From the NCBI RefSeq assembly GCF_009909185.1, contig NZ_JAAAMV010000008.1, positions 1-42,174 of the forward strand: DNA of 42,174 bases, written 5' to 3'. Position 1 is the stretch's first letter; each line of letters begins with the position of its first letter. Positions 1 through 8,696 of the stretch are shown one piece after another. Origin of the DNA: Paenibacillus glycinis (GTDB taxonomy: Bacteria > Bacillota > Bacilli > Paenibacillales > Paenibacillaceae). The translations under genes and the position numbers were made by a program. The notes beneath the pieces were generated by a model. That model made no database searches. It was not told where the DNA came from and worked only from the letters and a program-made list of their open reading frames with translations.

Positions 1-76
1 CCCTCCAAGTGGCACTCAAAACTTCATGTTAACACGAGGTTTTTTTGAGTGTCTACTTGAAGGGGATAATACCACT
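1..76. repeat. Imperfect inverted repeat resembling insertion-sequence ends
   Basis: Bases 1-21 and 43-64 are nearly complementary (one bulge and two mismatches), separated by about 21 bases. The right arm continues as GTGTCTACTTGAAGGGG and then GATAATACCA, ending at base 74. Read inwards this gives TGGTATTATCCCC followed by a GTAGACAC-like block, a layout that resembles IS3-family (IS150-group) terminal repeats as I remember them. With the left arm in the opposite orientation only 20 bases away, the unit could be a miniature element made of two facing ends, or the end of an element lying to the left. A simple terminator is the alternative; a T run lies in the right arm itself but none follows it. 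Confidence 0.35.
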
Positions 77-311
77 GAGTCAGCGGCTTTTTTGCGTGTA
101 AGAAGCGGGTTTCCCGGTTATGGCCGGTTAGAAGAGAGCGATCTCGCCTCACGCAGTGTTATGCATGTTAGATAAGATTACATAAATTTCGCGAAATAAG
201 CACCGCATTTATTGTTTTAGATGATTTAGTGGATATATATGGAATAATGCAAAGCAATAACGCTGTGATGCGATAAGGCGATGTACGATTTAATACTCCG
301 AAAATATTCCA

Positions 312-320
312 TGTTATAAT
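312..320 (+). promoter_or_regulatory. Extended -10 promoter element upstream of chemoreceptor
   Basis: The bases TGTTATAAT match an extended -10 element (TGn followed by TATAAT at 315-320) for the housekeeping sigma factor. No convincing -35 hexamer lies 17 bases upstream, as is common for extended -10 promoters. Transcription would start near 327, which argues that the ATG at 328 is not the start codon and supports the ATG at 358. Confidence 0.55.
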
Positions 321-357
321 CAATAACATGTCTCGCAACATTAGGAGCAGTTTTCAG

Positions 358-2604
358 ATGAAAGAATGGGAGTGGACCATGTTCGACTGGCTTGGTTTTC
401 AACAGAGAATGAAATTGCGGGCATCGTGGCGGCTTAACCGCAAGCTGAAGGACGACGTGAAGGAGGTTTTCGAAGGCATCGCGGAGACGCGCAAGGAGCT
501 ATTGACTTCCTGGACCCAAGATTATTGGCGGCATCTCGATTGGCTCGGAACGCAAATCGCATCCGCTGCCGATCTATCCGAAGATCGGAGCAGCCCGACC
601 GGCGCGACGGATAAAATGCTGGCATCCGCTTATGCCAAAGGTTCGGATTGGACGGAACTGTTCGTGCTGGACGAGGAATGTCGGGTGATCGCGAGCACGT
701 TCAAGCCGCACGTAGGAACCGCCTACGGCAACGAAAGCGCGCTGGCGCCGGGTTTGAAACATGCGGGAGGCGCAGCCGCCCGCCGCTGTCTGTTCGGCCC
801 GTTCGTCGATGCGCGGACGCTGGAGATCGGCCCTCGTTCTTCTTCCTTCCACGACAAAGTGACCTTGATGTTCATTTATCCGCTCGTCGCCGATGGCCGG
901 ACGCAAGGTTATTTGTGCGGACGCGTGCCGAACGACGTCATCGGCGATTTGATTCAACGGGAGTCGGGGCATATCTACCCGGATTCCGGCGATAATTACC
1001 TGTTTATGGCCAAGCCGTCCTTGAACGGCGGCGTCGCGCCGGGGACGGCGCTTTCGCGGAGCCGCTTCGAGGACAGAACCTTTACCGGCGGGGAAAATTT
1101 GAAGGACGGCGTGACGACGGCTTGGGGGATCGTGTCCGTCGCGGAGCATACGGAGCTGGAGCTGGTGTTTACCGACCCCGCGGACGGCGAGCTGCATACC
1201 GGCATTCGCAATACGATCCGGGACGGCAGCCATTTGTACGTGGAGCATCCGGGCTATTGCGACTACCGGCATATACCGGTCATCGGCAAAGGAGTGACGT
1301 TCCAGCTTCCGCACTGTCCCGACGTGTGGGGAATGATGTGCGAAGCGGATCTGGAGGAAGTGTACCGCATTCGGAGCATCGGCTGGCGCCATTTTCGCCT
1401 GCAGGGAGCAGGGCTTGCCGTTCAGAGCCTGTCGTTTGCGGCGGCCGGTTATTTCATCGCGCGCGCGGATTCGCCGGCATTGGCCGCGGTGACGATGTTC
1501 GCGCTATGCCTGCTGTCTGGGCTGATCATCGCGCGGCTGGTGAACCGCAAAGCAACCGCGCGCGTGACGGGCAATTTGCGCGGCATCATCCGCTTCATCC
1601 GCAGCAACGCGGAAGGCAAGGGCGACTTGACCCAGCGCTTGGCGCCGGGCGAACTGGACAACGACGAGACCCGGGAACTCGCGAAGTGGATCAACAATCT
1701 GATCGACACCATCGAAGGGATCATGATTCAGGTCAAAGCCGCTGCGGGAGACGTGATGTCCAGCCAGCAAGTGCTGCTGGAGACCGCGCAAACGACGGAG
1801 CAGTCGACCGAGCAGGTGGCGCACAACGTGAACGGCATGATCAGCAGCATTCGGGGACAACTGGAGGACATCGACGTGGCGACGGATGCGTTTGACCGCA
1901 TGCAGGTCACGCTGATGGAGCTGGAGCGGGAGTCGTCGAGGCAGATCGGGGTCGTGCTTGAGGAAGTGGATCGCATCGGCGGGGAAATGCATCATATCTC
2001 GACCAAAGTAGGCGAAACCCATGTGACGATCCGTCAGTTCATGGCTACGATACAACAGATCAGCGGCATCTTGCTCGCGATCGAGGACATCTCCCAGCAG
2101 ACGAACCTGCTGGCGCTCAATGCGTCCATCGAAGCGGCGCGCGTCGGCGAGCAGGGCAAGGGCTTTGCCGTCGTCGCTTCGGAGATTCGCAAGCTGGCCA
2201 ATCGGACCCGCCAGTCGACGGATGAAGTCGTGTCGATCATTCAGCTGATTCAGCAAAATGCCCATCAGGCGTATGCGTCGATGGACGAGGGCTCGCTCGT
2301 CATCGAACAGAGCAATCGGCTTGCGGAAGCGGCTTCCGACAAGCTTGCGGCCGTCAAAGCCGAGGAAGGCAAACGCTCCCGTGCCGTGGAAGAGGCCATA
2401 AGCGAAGTAGTCGGCTTGATGAACCGCATCTCGGCCATCAGCCAGGAGAATCGGCGCGTCTCCCGCAGCGTGGAAGACAACGTTCAACTGTTGACCGGGG
2501 ATATCTCCCAAGTCCGTCATACGTCGCAGAGCGTCAAAGCGATTACGACCTTGCTGCAGCATCTCGTCGGCCAGTTTCGCATGACGGAATCCCGGCTGCG
2601 GTAA
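358..2604 (+). CDS. Methyl-accepting chemotaxis protein
   Basis: A 748-residue chemoreceptor. The C-terminal half has the cytoplasmic signalling hairpin, with the highly conserved tip [20 protein letters not shown] near residues 577-597, followed by the [14 protein letters not shown] helix. A HAMP-like linker spans about 397-455. The N-terminal ~345 residues look like a Cache-type sensor ([16 protein letters not shown]). Only two hydrophobic segments are visible, close together at about 350-367 and 374-396, after the sensor; there is no N-terminal membrane anchor. The sensor may therefore be cytoplasmic, which is unusual for a Cache-type receptor. The start at 358 is chosen because AGGAG lies 10 bases upstream; an in-frame ATG at 328 falls at the predicted transcription start. 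The ligand cannot be deduced. The gene stands alone, and its transcript probably ends at the hairpin 2639-2678. Confidence 0.9.
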   Translation: MKEWEWTMFDWLGFQQRMKLRASWRLNRKLKDDVKEVFEGIAETRKELLTSWTQDYWRHLDWLGTQIASAADLSEDRSSPTGATDKMLASAYAKGSDWTELFVLDEECRVIASTFKPHVGTAYGNESALAPGLKHAGGAAARRCLFGPFVDARTLEIGPRSSSFHDKVTLMFIYPLVADGRTQGYLCGRVPNDVIGDLIQRESGHIYPDSGDNYLFMAKPSLNGGVAPGTALSRSRFEDRTFTGGENLKDGVTTAWGIVSVAEHTELELVFTDPADGELHTGIRNTIRDGSHLYVEHPGYCDYRHIPVIGKGVTFQLPHCPDVWGMMCEADLEEVYRIRSIGWRHFRLQGAGLAVQSLSFAAAGYFIARADSPALAAVTMFALCLLSGLIIARLVNRKATARVTGNLRGIIRFIRSNAEGKGDLTQRLAPGELDNDETRELAKWINNLIDTIEGIMIQVKAAAGDVMSSQQVLLETAQTTEQSTEQVAHNVNGMISSIRGQLEDIDVATDAFDRMQVTLMELERESSRQIGVVLEEVDRIGGEMHHISTKVGETHVTIRQFMATIQQISGILLAIEDISQQTNLLALNASIEAARVGEQGKGFAVVASEIRKLANRTRQSTDEVVSIIQLIQQNAHQAYASMDEGSLVIEQSNRLAEAASDKLAAVKAEEGKRSRAVEEAISEVVGLMNRISAISQENRRVSRSVEDNVQLLTGDISQVRHTSQSVKAITTLLQHLVGQFRMTESRLR

Positions 2605-2638
2605 CCGATGCCACCGAGTTTGGATCGGCAAAGTCGAC

Positions 2639-2678
2639 AACATCAAGAGGCAGCCGCGTTCGGCTGCCTCTTGATGTT
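2639..2678. terminator. Bidirectional hairpin between convergent genes
   Basis: A perfect 18-bp stem (2639-2656 with 2661-2678) with a 4-base loop CGTT sits between the stop codons of the convergent chemoreceptor and peptidase genes. T-rich tails are weak on both strands, so termination efficiency is uncertain, but the stem is very stable and its placement fits a shared terminator. Confidence 0.65.
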
Positions 2679-2701
2679 CTATGCCCGGTGAGCAGAATGG
2701 C

Positions 2702-4702
2702 TTATCGTTCGATATGCTCCTCGAACCAGCGGACGATATGATGCAGCCGCCTTGTCCGCAGATGGGGATGGCCGCTTCTCGACAGGTTATGGTCCGCGCC
2801 GGGAAAGCGGATCAGCTGCGTTTGCTTGCCGAGCCGCTTCAAGGCGACGAACAATTGCTCGCCCTGCTCGATCGGGCAGCGGAGATCCTGCTCGCCATGA
2901 AGGATGAGCAGCGGCGTGTCGATATGCTTGACGTAGGCGAGCGGCGAATGCCGCCACAGCTTGTCCAGATCGTCCCACGGGTTGCCCCAGATTTGATCCT
3001 CCGTGAACATAGGGCCGATATCGCTGACGCCGTAGAAGGAAATCCAGTTCGAGATCGAGCGCTGGGTGACCGCCGCGCGGAACCGGTTGGAATGGCCGAC
3101 GATCCAGTTCGTCATGAAGCCGCCGTAGCTGCCGCCGGTCACCCCGAGCCGGGAAGCGTCGATGAACGGGTAGGCATCGAGCACGTAATCCGCGGCTTCC
3201 ATGAGATCCTGGTAATCGCGTCCGCCGTAATCGCCTCGGACCGTATTGACGTGAGACTGGCCGTAGCCGTGGCCGCCGCGGGGATTCGTATAGAATACCG
3301 CAAAGCCGGCCGCCGTCAGCAGCTGGAATTCCAGCATGAAGGTATGCGCGTACATCGCTTGCGGGCCGCCGTGAATCTCGAGCACGGCCGGAACCTTGGC
3401 GCCTTCCTTGAAATCGTTCGGCTTCATGAGCCAGCCTTGAATCGGCCAACCGTCCGAGGCTTGGAACGTAAAGCTTTCGGGAACGCTGAGCGCGAGCTCC
3501 GACCACAGATTCTCGTTGCAGCGGGTAAGGCGACGTTCCTCCGAAGAAGAGGAATCGAAGCGGAACAGATCGCCGGGCTGCAGCGGATCGGCGGCGGCGA
3601 ATACGATATTTTCCTCCGGGGTCAGGTCGAATTGATAAATCTCGCGTTCGCCGGCGACGACGAACTCGCAGGATGAGCCGTCAAGCGCGAAGCGGCCGAT
3701 ATGGACGCTGCCGTCCCGGCTCAATTGAAGATAGACCGACCGGCCGTCCTTGCTGAACAGCGGAGGGGAGCCCGCGCCGGCTCTCATGTCGCTGATGGCG
3801 ACATGGCCGAGCTGGACGTCCAGCTCCTGGAACAAGACGCGGACATCTCCGCCGGTCACCGGCACCAAGCGGATTCTGTCCAGCGTGGCGAATCCGAAGC
3901 CCAGATCGCCGGCGATCAGGAGGATCCGCTCGCCGTCCGGCGTGAAGGCGAGCGAATGAATGTCCAACGTTCCGTCGGTGATCGCGGTTGCGGACCCGCC
4001 CGCACGATCCATGACGAACACCTCGCCCGTCAGCCGGAGATCCGGATCGGGATAACGTTCGGAAGCGACGCTCGCGCTATAGGCGATGCGCGCGCCGTCC
4101 GGGGACCAAGCGAAGGCGCTCACGTCGAAGTTTCCTTCCGTCAGCCGCGTGCAGGCTTCCGTTGCCCGATCGACGAGATGCAGGTGGGTTCGGCGGCCGT
4201 TCCATAGCCCTCGTCCGTCGGCCTTGAAGTTCAACCGGTCGAAGATTTGCTCTTCGAGGGGCTTGGCTGTCCCTTCGCCTGAGCTTTCTTGATCGGCGGC
4301 ATCGCCAGGCGCGGCGGCTTCGCCCTTGACGAGCAGGAACCTGCCGTCGGGCGACCATTTGAAGGCGCCGGCGCCGTGCTTCAGCGCGGTGACGGGACGC
4401 GCTTCCCCGCCGCGGGCGGGCATGACCCACACCTGCGGCTTGTCGTCCTTCTTGCGCAGGAACGCAAGCTCCGAGCCGTCCGGCGACCAAGCCGGCGCGG
4501 CATCCGCCTCGCCGGACGTGAACGGAATCGATTCGCCTCCCTCGGCGTCGAGCAGGCGGATATGAGAGCGGTAGCCGTCATGCTTCTCGTTGACGGACTT
4601 CAGCACGTAGGCGATCGCCCCGCTCGCGGGAGATACCGCCGGATCGTTGATCCAGTTCATCTTGTACAAATCCTCTGCAGTCAAGTAACGTTCGTTGCCC
4701 AT
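2702..4702 (-). CDS. S9 family peptidase (acylaminoacyl-peptidase type)
   Basis: A 666-residue prolyl-oligopeptidase-family serine peptidase of the S9C/acylaminoacyl-peptidase type, probably cytoplasmic because no signal peptide is present. Residues 1 to about 390 carry TolB/PD40-like beta-propeller blades (repeated AWSPDG, KWSPDG and FTPDG motifs). The C-terminal alpha/beta hydrolase domain has the HGGPQ oxyanion motif, nucleophile Ser525 in GGSYGGFM, Asp606 in HGEQDLRCP and His638 in GADHNL, giving a complete triad. These enzymes remove residues or short peptides from peptide N-termini. The start at 4702 has GAGGAGG just upstream; a longer frame reaches 4762 but lacks a ribosome binding site. 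The gene is monocistronic and convergent with the chemoreceptor. Confidence 0.93.
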   Translation of the reverse strand: MGNERYLTAEDLYKMNWINDPAVSPASGAIAYVLKSVNEKHDGYRSHIRLLDAEGGESIPFTSGEADAAPAWSPDGSELAFLRKKDDKPQVWVMPARGGEARPVTALKHGAGAFKWSPDGRFLLVKGEAAAPGDAADQESSGEGTAKPLEEQIFDRLNFKADGRGLWNGRRTHLHLVDRATEACTRLTEGNFDVSAFAWSPDGARIAYSASVASERYPDPDLRLTGEVFVMDRAGGSATAITDGTLDIHSLAFTPDGERILLIAGDLGFGFATLDRIRLVPVTGGDVRVLFQELDVQLGHVAISDMRAGAGSPPLFSKDGRSVYLQLSRDGSVHIGRFALDGSSCEFVVAGEREIYQFDLTPEENIVFAAADPLQPGDLFRFDSSSSEERRLTRCNENLWSELALSVPESFTFQASDGWPIQGWLMKPNDFKEGAKVPAVLEIHGGPQAMYAHTFMLEFQLLTAAGFAVFYTNPRGGHGYGQSHVNTVRGDYGGRDYQDLMEAADYVLDAYPFIDASRLGVTGGSYGGFMTNWIVGHSNRFRAAVTQRSISNWISFYGVSDIGPMFTEDQIWGNPWDDLDKLWRHSPLAYVKHIDTPLLILHGEQDLRCPIEQGEQLFVALKRLGKQTQLIRFPGADHNLSRSGHPHLRTRRLHHIVRWFEEHIER

Positions 4703-5040
4703 GAATCTTCCTCCTCGTCGTCTGATCCTCTCCATTATCCCAAATTCGCATGCAAAAGGCACTAGTTTATCCCAATTATTACCATACTAGATGTCATTTT
4801 ATCTAACATCAATATCGAGGCGTCGAGATTGTCCATCCTGCCGCGAGCCGGATGGGGGGGAGGAGATGGCATGCATCGCCGCGAACCGGCATAAACGGAT
4901 CGGGAGCGAATATACATGAGGTGCGGAGATCGCGGCGAGCGCTTAGGGGCCTGGCTGCGGCAAGCCGGATTCGGAAAGCGCTTGCGCGCCATGCCGGGGG
5001 CCGGCAATCGAATATGCGATCGATGTCCATTCGACCATTT

Positions 5041-5087
5041 GTCCATACGACCATAAGACCATACGACCATACGACCATACGATCATA
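5041..5087. repeat. Short 9-bp tandem repeat
   Basis: About five degenerate copies of a 9-base unit (consensus CCATACGAC, with variants such as CCATAAGAC and TCATACGA) run head to tail and end immediately before the terminator at 5091. The unit is a whole number of codons, but no start codon or ribosome binding site suggests that it is translated. It may be a simple replication-slippage repeat. Confidence 0.75.
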
Positions 5088-5090
5088 CGA

Positions 5091-5121
5091 ACCGTGCGGC
5101 AGTTCATGCCGCACGGTTTTT
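5091..5121 (+). terminator. Rho-independent terminator in leader of YesM gene
   Basis: A perfect 11-bp stem (5091-5101 with 5107-5117), loop GTTCA, is followed directly by TTTTT on the plus strand, a textbook intrinsic terminator. No plus-strand gene lies upstream, and the kinase gene starts 43 bases downstream. It is therefore either the end of a small RNA transcribed from 4760-5090 or an attenuator in the leader of the kinase operon. Confidence 0.8.
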
Positions 5122-5163
5122 GAATCGTGAAGGCCAACCCTTGATGCGAGGCGGTGCGGGGCG

Positions 5164-7008
5164 TTGCGTAAACCATGGAAAAATAGCTTTAAAGTCAAGC
5201 TGCTGCTCGGCATATCGGCGATCATCCTCTGTACGTTCACGATGGCCGGCGTCGTCTCGTACCGGACGCATCTGCGGCTGTTCGAGGACGAGGTAAGCGG
5301 CCGGTACGTGAAGGCGAGCGAACAGGCCATGGCCCAGCTCGACCTGCGCCTCCGGGAGCTGACGCGCATCTCCAGCTACGTCGTCTTCAACCCGACGATC
5401 GAGCGGAACGTGACGAAGCTCTCGCGCGACCGCAATGTCGCGCCAGCGGACCGCTACGCGATGCAGAGCCAGATCAGCACGGAGCTTGGCCAAGTGAAAT
5501 TCGACGCGCCGCAGGTGCTGTCGCTGTACTTGTTCGATTTGACCGGCCGCAATTATTACTACGGCTTGATGCGGGAGTCCGTCGAATCGATCGAAGGCGA
5601 CGCGTTCCGGGACATTCTCGGCAAGGTGCAGGCTTCGGGCGGCGAGATGGTGTGGATGAACAAGCGGCTGCCGAGCCATATCGAGAAGAGCGGGTACCGC
5701 GACGTGATTATCGCCGCGCAGTGGATGCGCAGCAAGTTCATCATCGAGAGCGATTCGGAGCAGCTGGACGCCGGCTATGCCGCGGAAGGCGAGGGGGGCA
5801 TGTACGGCATGATGGTGATGGTGATCGATCAATATTTTCTGGCGCGCTCGTTCCGCGAGATCATCGGGACGGACGGCGCGGGAAGCGTCTATTTGTTCGA
5901 CCGGCACGACAACCTGCTGTATACGAACGACGAACGAACGGGCGCGGTCGAAGCGGCGGCATTAAGGCAGAGCAGTGCCGACGGGATCGAGAAAGCGGGC
6001 GGAGCCTCCTATTACGTGACAACGCATGAATCGCCGGAATCGGGGTTCACGCTCGTCAGCCGCATCTCGATGGCGGATTTTCTCAAGAAGAGCCAGCTGA
6101 TTCTGAAGATCAGCCTCCTCTCCGGAGGCGTCAGCGTCCTGCTCAGCGCCGTGTTGATCTTCCTGCTCAGCCACCGGCTGCTTCGCCCGCTGCGGGAGCT
6201 GGTGCCCGCGATGAAGACGATGCGGGAGGGCAAGTTCGACATCCGCGTCGAGCCGCGTTCGAGCGACGAGCTCGGGCTGATCGCCGACAGCTTCAACGCG
6301 ATGGCGGCGAACGTGAGCTCGCTCATCAAGGAGGTCTACCTGCGCCAGATCGGCGAACGGGAGGCGGAGCTGAAGGCGCTGCAGGCGCAGCTCAATCCGC
6401 ATTTTCTGTATAATACGCTGAACGGCTTGTACTGGAAGCTGTACCTGCAGGACGACCGCGACACCGCGGGACTCGTGTCCTCGCTGTCCGGTCTCCTGAA
6501 ATATTCGCTCGAGCGGGTGCGGACGCGGACGACGCTCCGTCAGGAGATGGAGCAGATCCGCCAGTATCTGCACATTCAGGAAGCGTTCGTGAGCAGCGGC
6601 TTCGTCGCCCGCATCGAGATGGACGAGGAGGTTGCGGATTGCTTGACGCTGCGCCTCTTCCTGCAGCCGATCGTGGAGAACGTGTTCGTGCATGCGTTCC
6701 GCGATTCCGGCAGCGAGCCGAAGGCGCTGCTCATTCGGGCGTACCGGCTCGATGCGTGGTTGAAATTGGAAATCGCCGACAACGGCTGCGGCATGAGCGC
6801 GGAGGAGATCGGACGCATCCTGTCGGACGAGCCGGCGGATGGGCGGATGCCGCTTGGCGTGCGCAGCGTCATGCGCCGCATCGATCTGATGTACGGCCCT
6901 CCTTGCCGGCTGGATATCGAGAGCGTGCCCGGCGCGGGAACGACCGTGCACCTGCTGCTGCCGTTCGAGACGGCGGGAGCGGACCAAGAAGGGGAGGCGG
7001 ACGCATGA
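5164..7008 (+). CDS. YesM-type sensor histidine kinase (glycan locus 1)
   Basis: A 614-residue membrane histidine kinase of the YesM/LytS-like family (His_kinase PF06580 type). Membrane segments at about 10-33 and 308-334 flank an extracytoplasmic sensor domain of roughly 275 residues. A HAMP domain follows (about 335-390), then the phospho-acceptor region LNPHFLYNTLNG with His413, and a HATPase domain with the N box (QPIVENVFVHAF) and G box (DNGCGM). The start codon is TTG with GAGGCGG about nine bases upstream; no better start is seen. The stop overlaps the next start as ATGA, so kinase and regulator are translationally coupled. It presumably senses a sugar or binding-protein signal outside the cell and phosphorylates the AraC-type regulator downstream, which would activate the importer genes. 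Confidence 0.92.
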   Translation: MRKPWKNSFKVKLLLGISAIILCTFTMAGVVSYRTHLRLFEDEVSGRYVKASEQAMAQLDLRLRELTRISSYVVFNPTIERNVTKLSRDRNVAPADRYAMQSQISTELGQVKFDAPQVLSLYLFDLTGRNYYYGLMRESVESIEGDAFRDILGKVQASGGEMVWMNKRLPSHIEKSGYRDVIIAAQWMRSKFIIESDSEQLDAGYAAEGEGGMYGMMVMVIDQYFLARSFREIIGTDGAGSVYLFDRHDNLLYTNDERTGAVEAAALRQSSADGIEKAGGASYYVTTHESPESGFTLVSRISMADFLKKSQLILKISLLSGGVSVLLSAVLIFLLSHRLLRPLRELVPAMKTMREGKFDIRVEPRSSDELGLIADSFNAMAANVSSLIKEVYLRQIGEREAELKALQAQLNPHFLYNTLNGLYWKLYLQDDRDTAGLVSSLSGLLKYSLERVRTRTTLRQEMEQIRQYLHIQEAFVSSGFVARIEMDEEVADCLTLRLFLQPIVENVFVHAFRDSGSEPKALLIRAYRLDAWLKLEIADNGCGMSAEEIGRILSDEPADGRMPLGVRSVMRRIDLMYGPPCRLDIESVPGAGTTVHLLLPFETAGADQEGEADA

Positions 7009-8540
7009 ACGGGACGCTGCTGATCGTCGAGGACCAGGCGTTTTTTCGCAAAGGCCTGCGCAAGCTGATCGAGGAGCATGCCATCGGCTGGACCGTGATC
7101 GGCGAGGCGGAGAACGGGAGGGAGGCGGTCTCGCTGATCGCGAGCCATCCGCCCGACCTGATCCTGACCGACATCCGGATGCCCGGCATGGACGGAATCG
7201 CGCTGGCCGAGCACGTGCACCGCAACCGGCTCGACATTGCCTTGATCATGTTGACCGGGCACGAGGATTTCAAATACGCCCAGGCGGCGCTGCGGTACGG
7301 GGCGATCGATTTCCTGCTGAAGCCGTGCAACGAGGAGACGCTGATCGGCGTGCTTCGCAAAGCCTACGAGCATGTCCAAGGAAAGCGGCAGCAGCAGCAG
7401 CGTCTGCTGGCCGGCGAGCGCTCCAATCAGGAGAGCCTGCTGCGGGCGCATCTGCTGCGGCTCCCGCACGATAAGGCTGCTGCCGCCCAAGCGGTGGAGC
7501 GCTGCCTGCGCCGGGAGCTGCTGTTCGTGCGCGTGGCGAGTTACCGTCCGGCGGATAAGCAATACCGGCAGCAGGATATGGGGCTGCTTCAATTCGCGCT
7601 GTTCAACATTATCGCGGAGCTGCTCGAAGGAAGCGGTTCCCGGTGGTCGTCGATTCCGCTCGCGTTCGATCGCTTCGCGCTGTTCGTGGACGGACCGTAC
7701 CCGGAGGGATTCGAAGCGTCCGCCGAAGCGAGCGTGAGGCGGTTCTTGGGTCTGCGCATGGAAGTGATGCCGGCCGGCCGCCTCGAGAAGCCCGGGGACC
7801 TGCTCGCGGCCTACGAACGGTTTCTGCCGGGTCCGGAGCCGCATGCCGGATCGTCGGATATAGCGGCCGGCCCCGCGCTGGACGCGCCGGAGCGGCAATC
7901 GAAGGCGAAGGAGCTGCAGGTGCAGTTGTCCTCGGAGATCGCGCTCGGCCGGCCGGACCGCCTGAAGCGCATGCTCGAACAAGCGATTCGGCGCCTGTCT
8001 TCGCTTGTCCCCGAGGACGCCAAGCTGGAGGCGCTGACGCTTGCGCTCGCCATGAAAGCGGCGGCCAGGCAATCGTTCGACGCCGGCGCGGACGACCCCG
8101 CGTTCGGCGGAAGGCTGGAGGTGCTGCGCCAGACTTCCGGATCGGCCCAAACCGCGGCGTGGGCGGAACGGGAGGCAGAAGCCTTTCTCGCGGCGTACGG
8201 GGACTGGAGATCGGGCAAGAACCGGAACGCCGTGATGCGGGCGCTCGATTACCTGGAGGGGCATTATATGGAATCCTGCACGCTGAACGAGATGGCCGAG
8301 CGGTTCTACATCAGCTCCGCCTACTTCAGCAAGCTCTTCAAGAAAGAGACGGGCGACAATTTCAGCACCTACTTGACCCGGCTCCGCATGCGCAAGGCCG
8401 CGATGCTGCTGCTCAATACCGACATGAAGGTGTTCGAGATCGCCTCCGCCGTCGGCTACGACGATCCGAACTATTTCACGAACGTGTTTCGCATGCTTTA
8501 CCGTCTCTCGCCCAGCGATTACCGCAAGCGGAAGCCATGA
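7005..8540 (+). CDS. YesN-type AraC-family response regulator
   Basis: A 511-residue response regulator. The receiver domain occupies residues 1 to about 120, with Asp56 in LILTDIRMPGMDG as the phosphorylation site, Asp10 in the acidic pocket and Lys107 in LKPC. A long, poorly conserved middle region (about 140-405) is typical of YesN proteins. The C-terminal ~100 residues form an AraC-type double helix-turn-helix (MAERFYISSAYFSKLFKKET and FEIASAVGYDDPNYFTNVFR). The start at 7005 overlaps the kinase stop by four bases and has GGGGAGG upstream; a longer frame reaching back to 6639 is an overlap artefact. It probably activates the transporter operon starting at 8697 in response to the kinase encoded immediately upstream. 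Confidence 0.93.
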   Translation: MNGTLLIVEDQAFFRKGLRKLIEEHAIGWTVIGEAENGREAVSLIASHPPDLILTDIRMPGMDGIALAEHVHRNRLDIALIMLTGHEDFKYAQAALRYGAIDFLLKPCNEETLIGVLRKAYEHVQGKRQQQQRLLAGERSNQESLLRAHLLRLPHDKAAAAQAVERCLRRELLFVRVASYRPADKQYRQQDMGLLQFALFNIIAELLEGSGSRWSSIPLAFDRFALFVDGPYPEGFEASAEASVRRFLGLRMEVMPAGRLEKPGDLLAAYERFLPGPEPHAGSSDIAAGPALDAPERQSKAKELQVQLSSEIALGRPDRLKRMLEQAIRRLSSLVPEDAKLEALTLALAMKAAARQSFDAGADDPAFGGRLEVLRQTSGSAQTAAWAEREAEAFLAAYGDWRSGKNRNAVMRALDYLEGHYMESCTLNEMAERFYISSAYFSKLFKKETGDNFSTYLTRLRMRKAAMLLLNTDMKVFEIASAVGYDDPNYFTNVFRMLYRLSPSDYRKRKP

Positions 8541-8650
8541 TGCGATCGGGCACGGCCGCGTCGTTCCCGCGCGCGCCGATGCGCAAATATTTATAGGTTT
8601 TCGGCAATTAATTCAAGGTTGCCGCGCCTGCGCTCCCTTAAAATGAAGCC

Positions 8651-8668
8651 ATGCACGAAACGGTGCAT
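8651..8668. promoter_or_regulatory. Inverted repeat upstream of first permease
   Basis: ATGCAC, six bases (GAAACG), then GTGCAT form a perfect 6+6+6 inverted repeat ending 28 bases before the permease start codon. It could be an operator or a leader hairpin. AraC-type regulators usually bind direct repeats, so its link to the neighbouring YesN protein is uncertain. Confidence 0.35.
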
Positions 8669-8696
8669 CCATGCTCCGAGGGGGTGAGTGCCAACG

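Larger units (their letters stand above)
1..357. other. Gene-free 5' region with hairpin and promoter
   Basis: No coding sequence is supported here. The first 64 bases form a long imperfect hairpin (separate entry). The middle part is AT-rich without a recognisable open frame. The last 45 bases hold an extended -10 element and the ribosome binding site of the chemoreceptor gene. The stretch from about 80 to 300 shows no structure I can name. Confidence 0.6.
4703..5163. other. Intergenic region with tandem repeat and free-standing terminator
   Basis: This 461-base gap separates the divergent peptidase and YesM kinase genes. The AT-rich part around 4745-4815 is the likely site of the peptidase promoter, though I cannot fix its hexamers. 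A 9-bp tandem repeat (5041-5087) and a perfect terminator (5091-5121) follow. No convincing protein-coding frame is present; short frames across it consist of repeat-encoded Ser/Tyr/Gly-rich peptides. Confidence 0.6.

Noticed and set aside
8688..8690. GTG as the start of the LplB-type permease
   Set aside because: It is too close to the AGGGGGTGA binding site; the ATG at 8697 has normal spacing.
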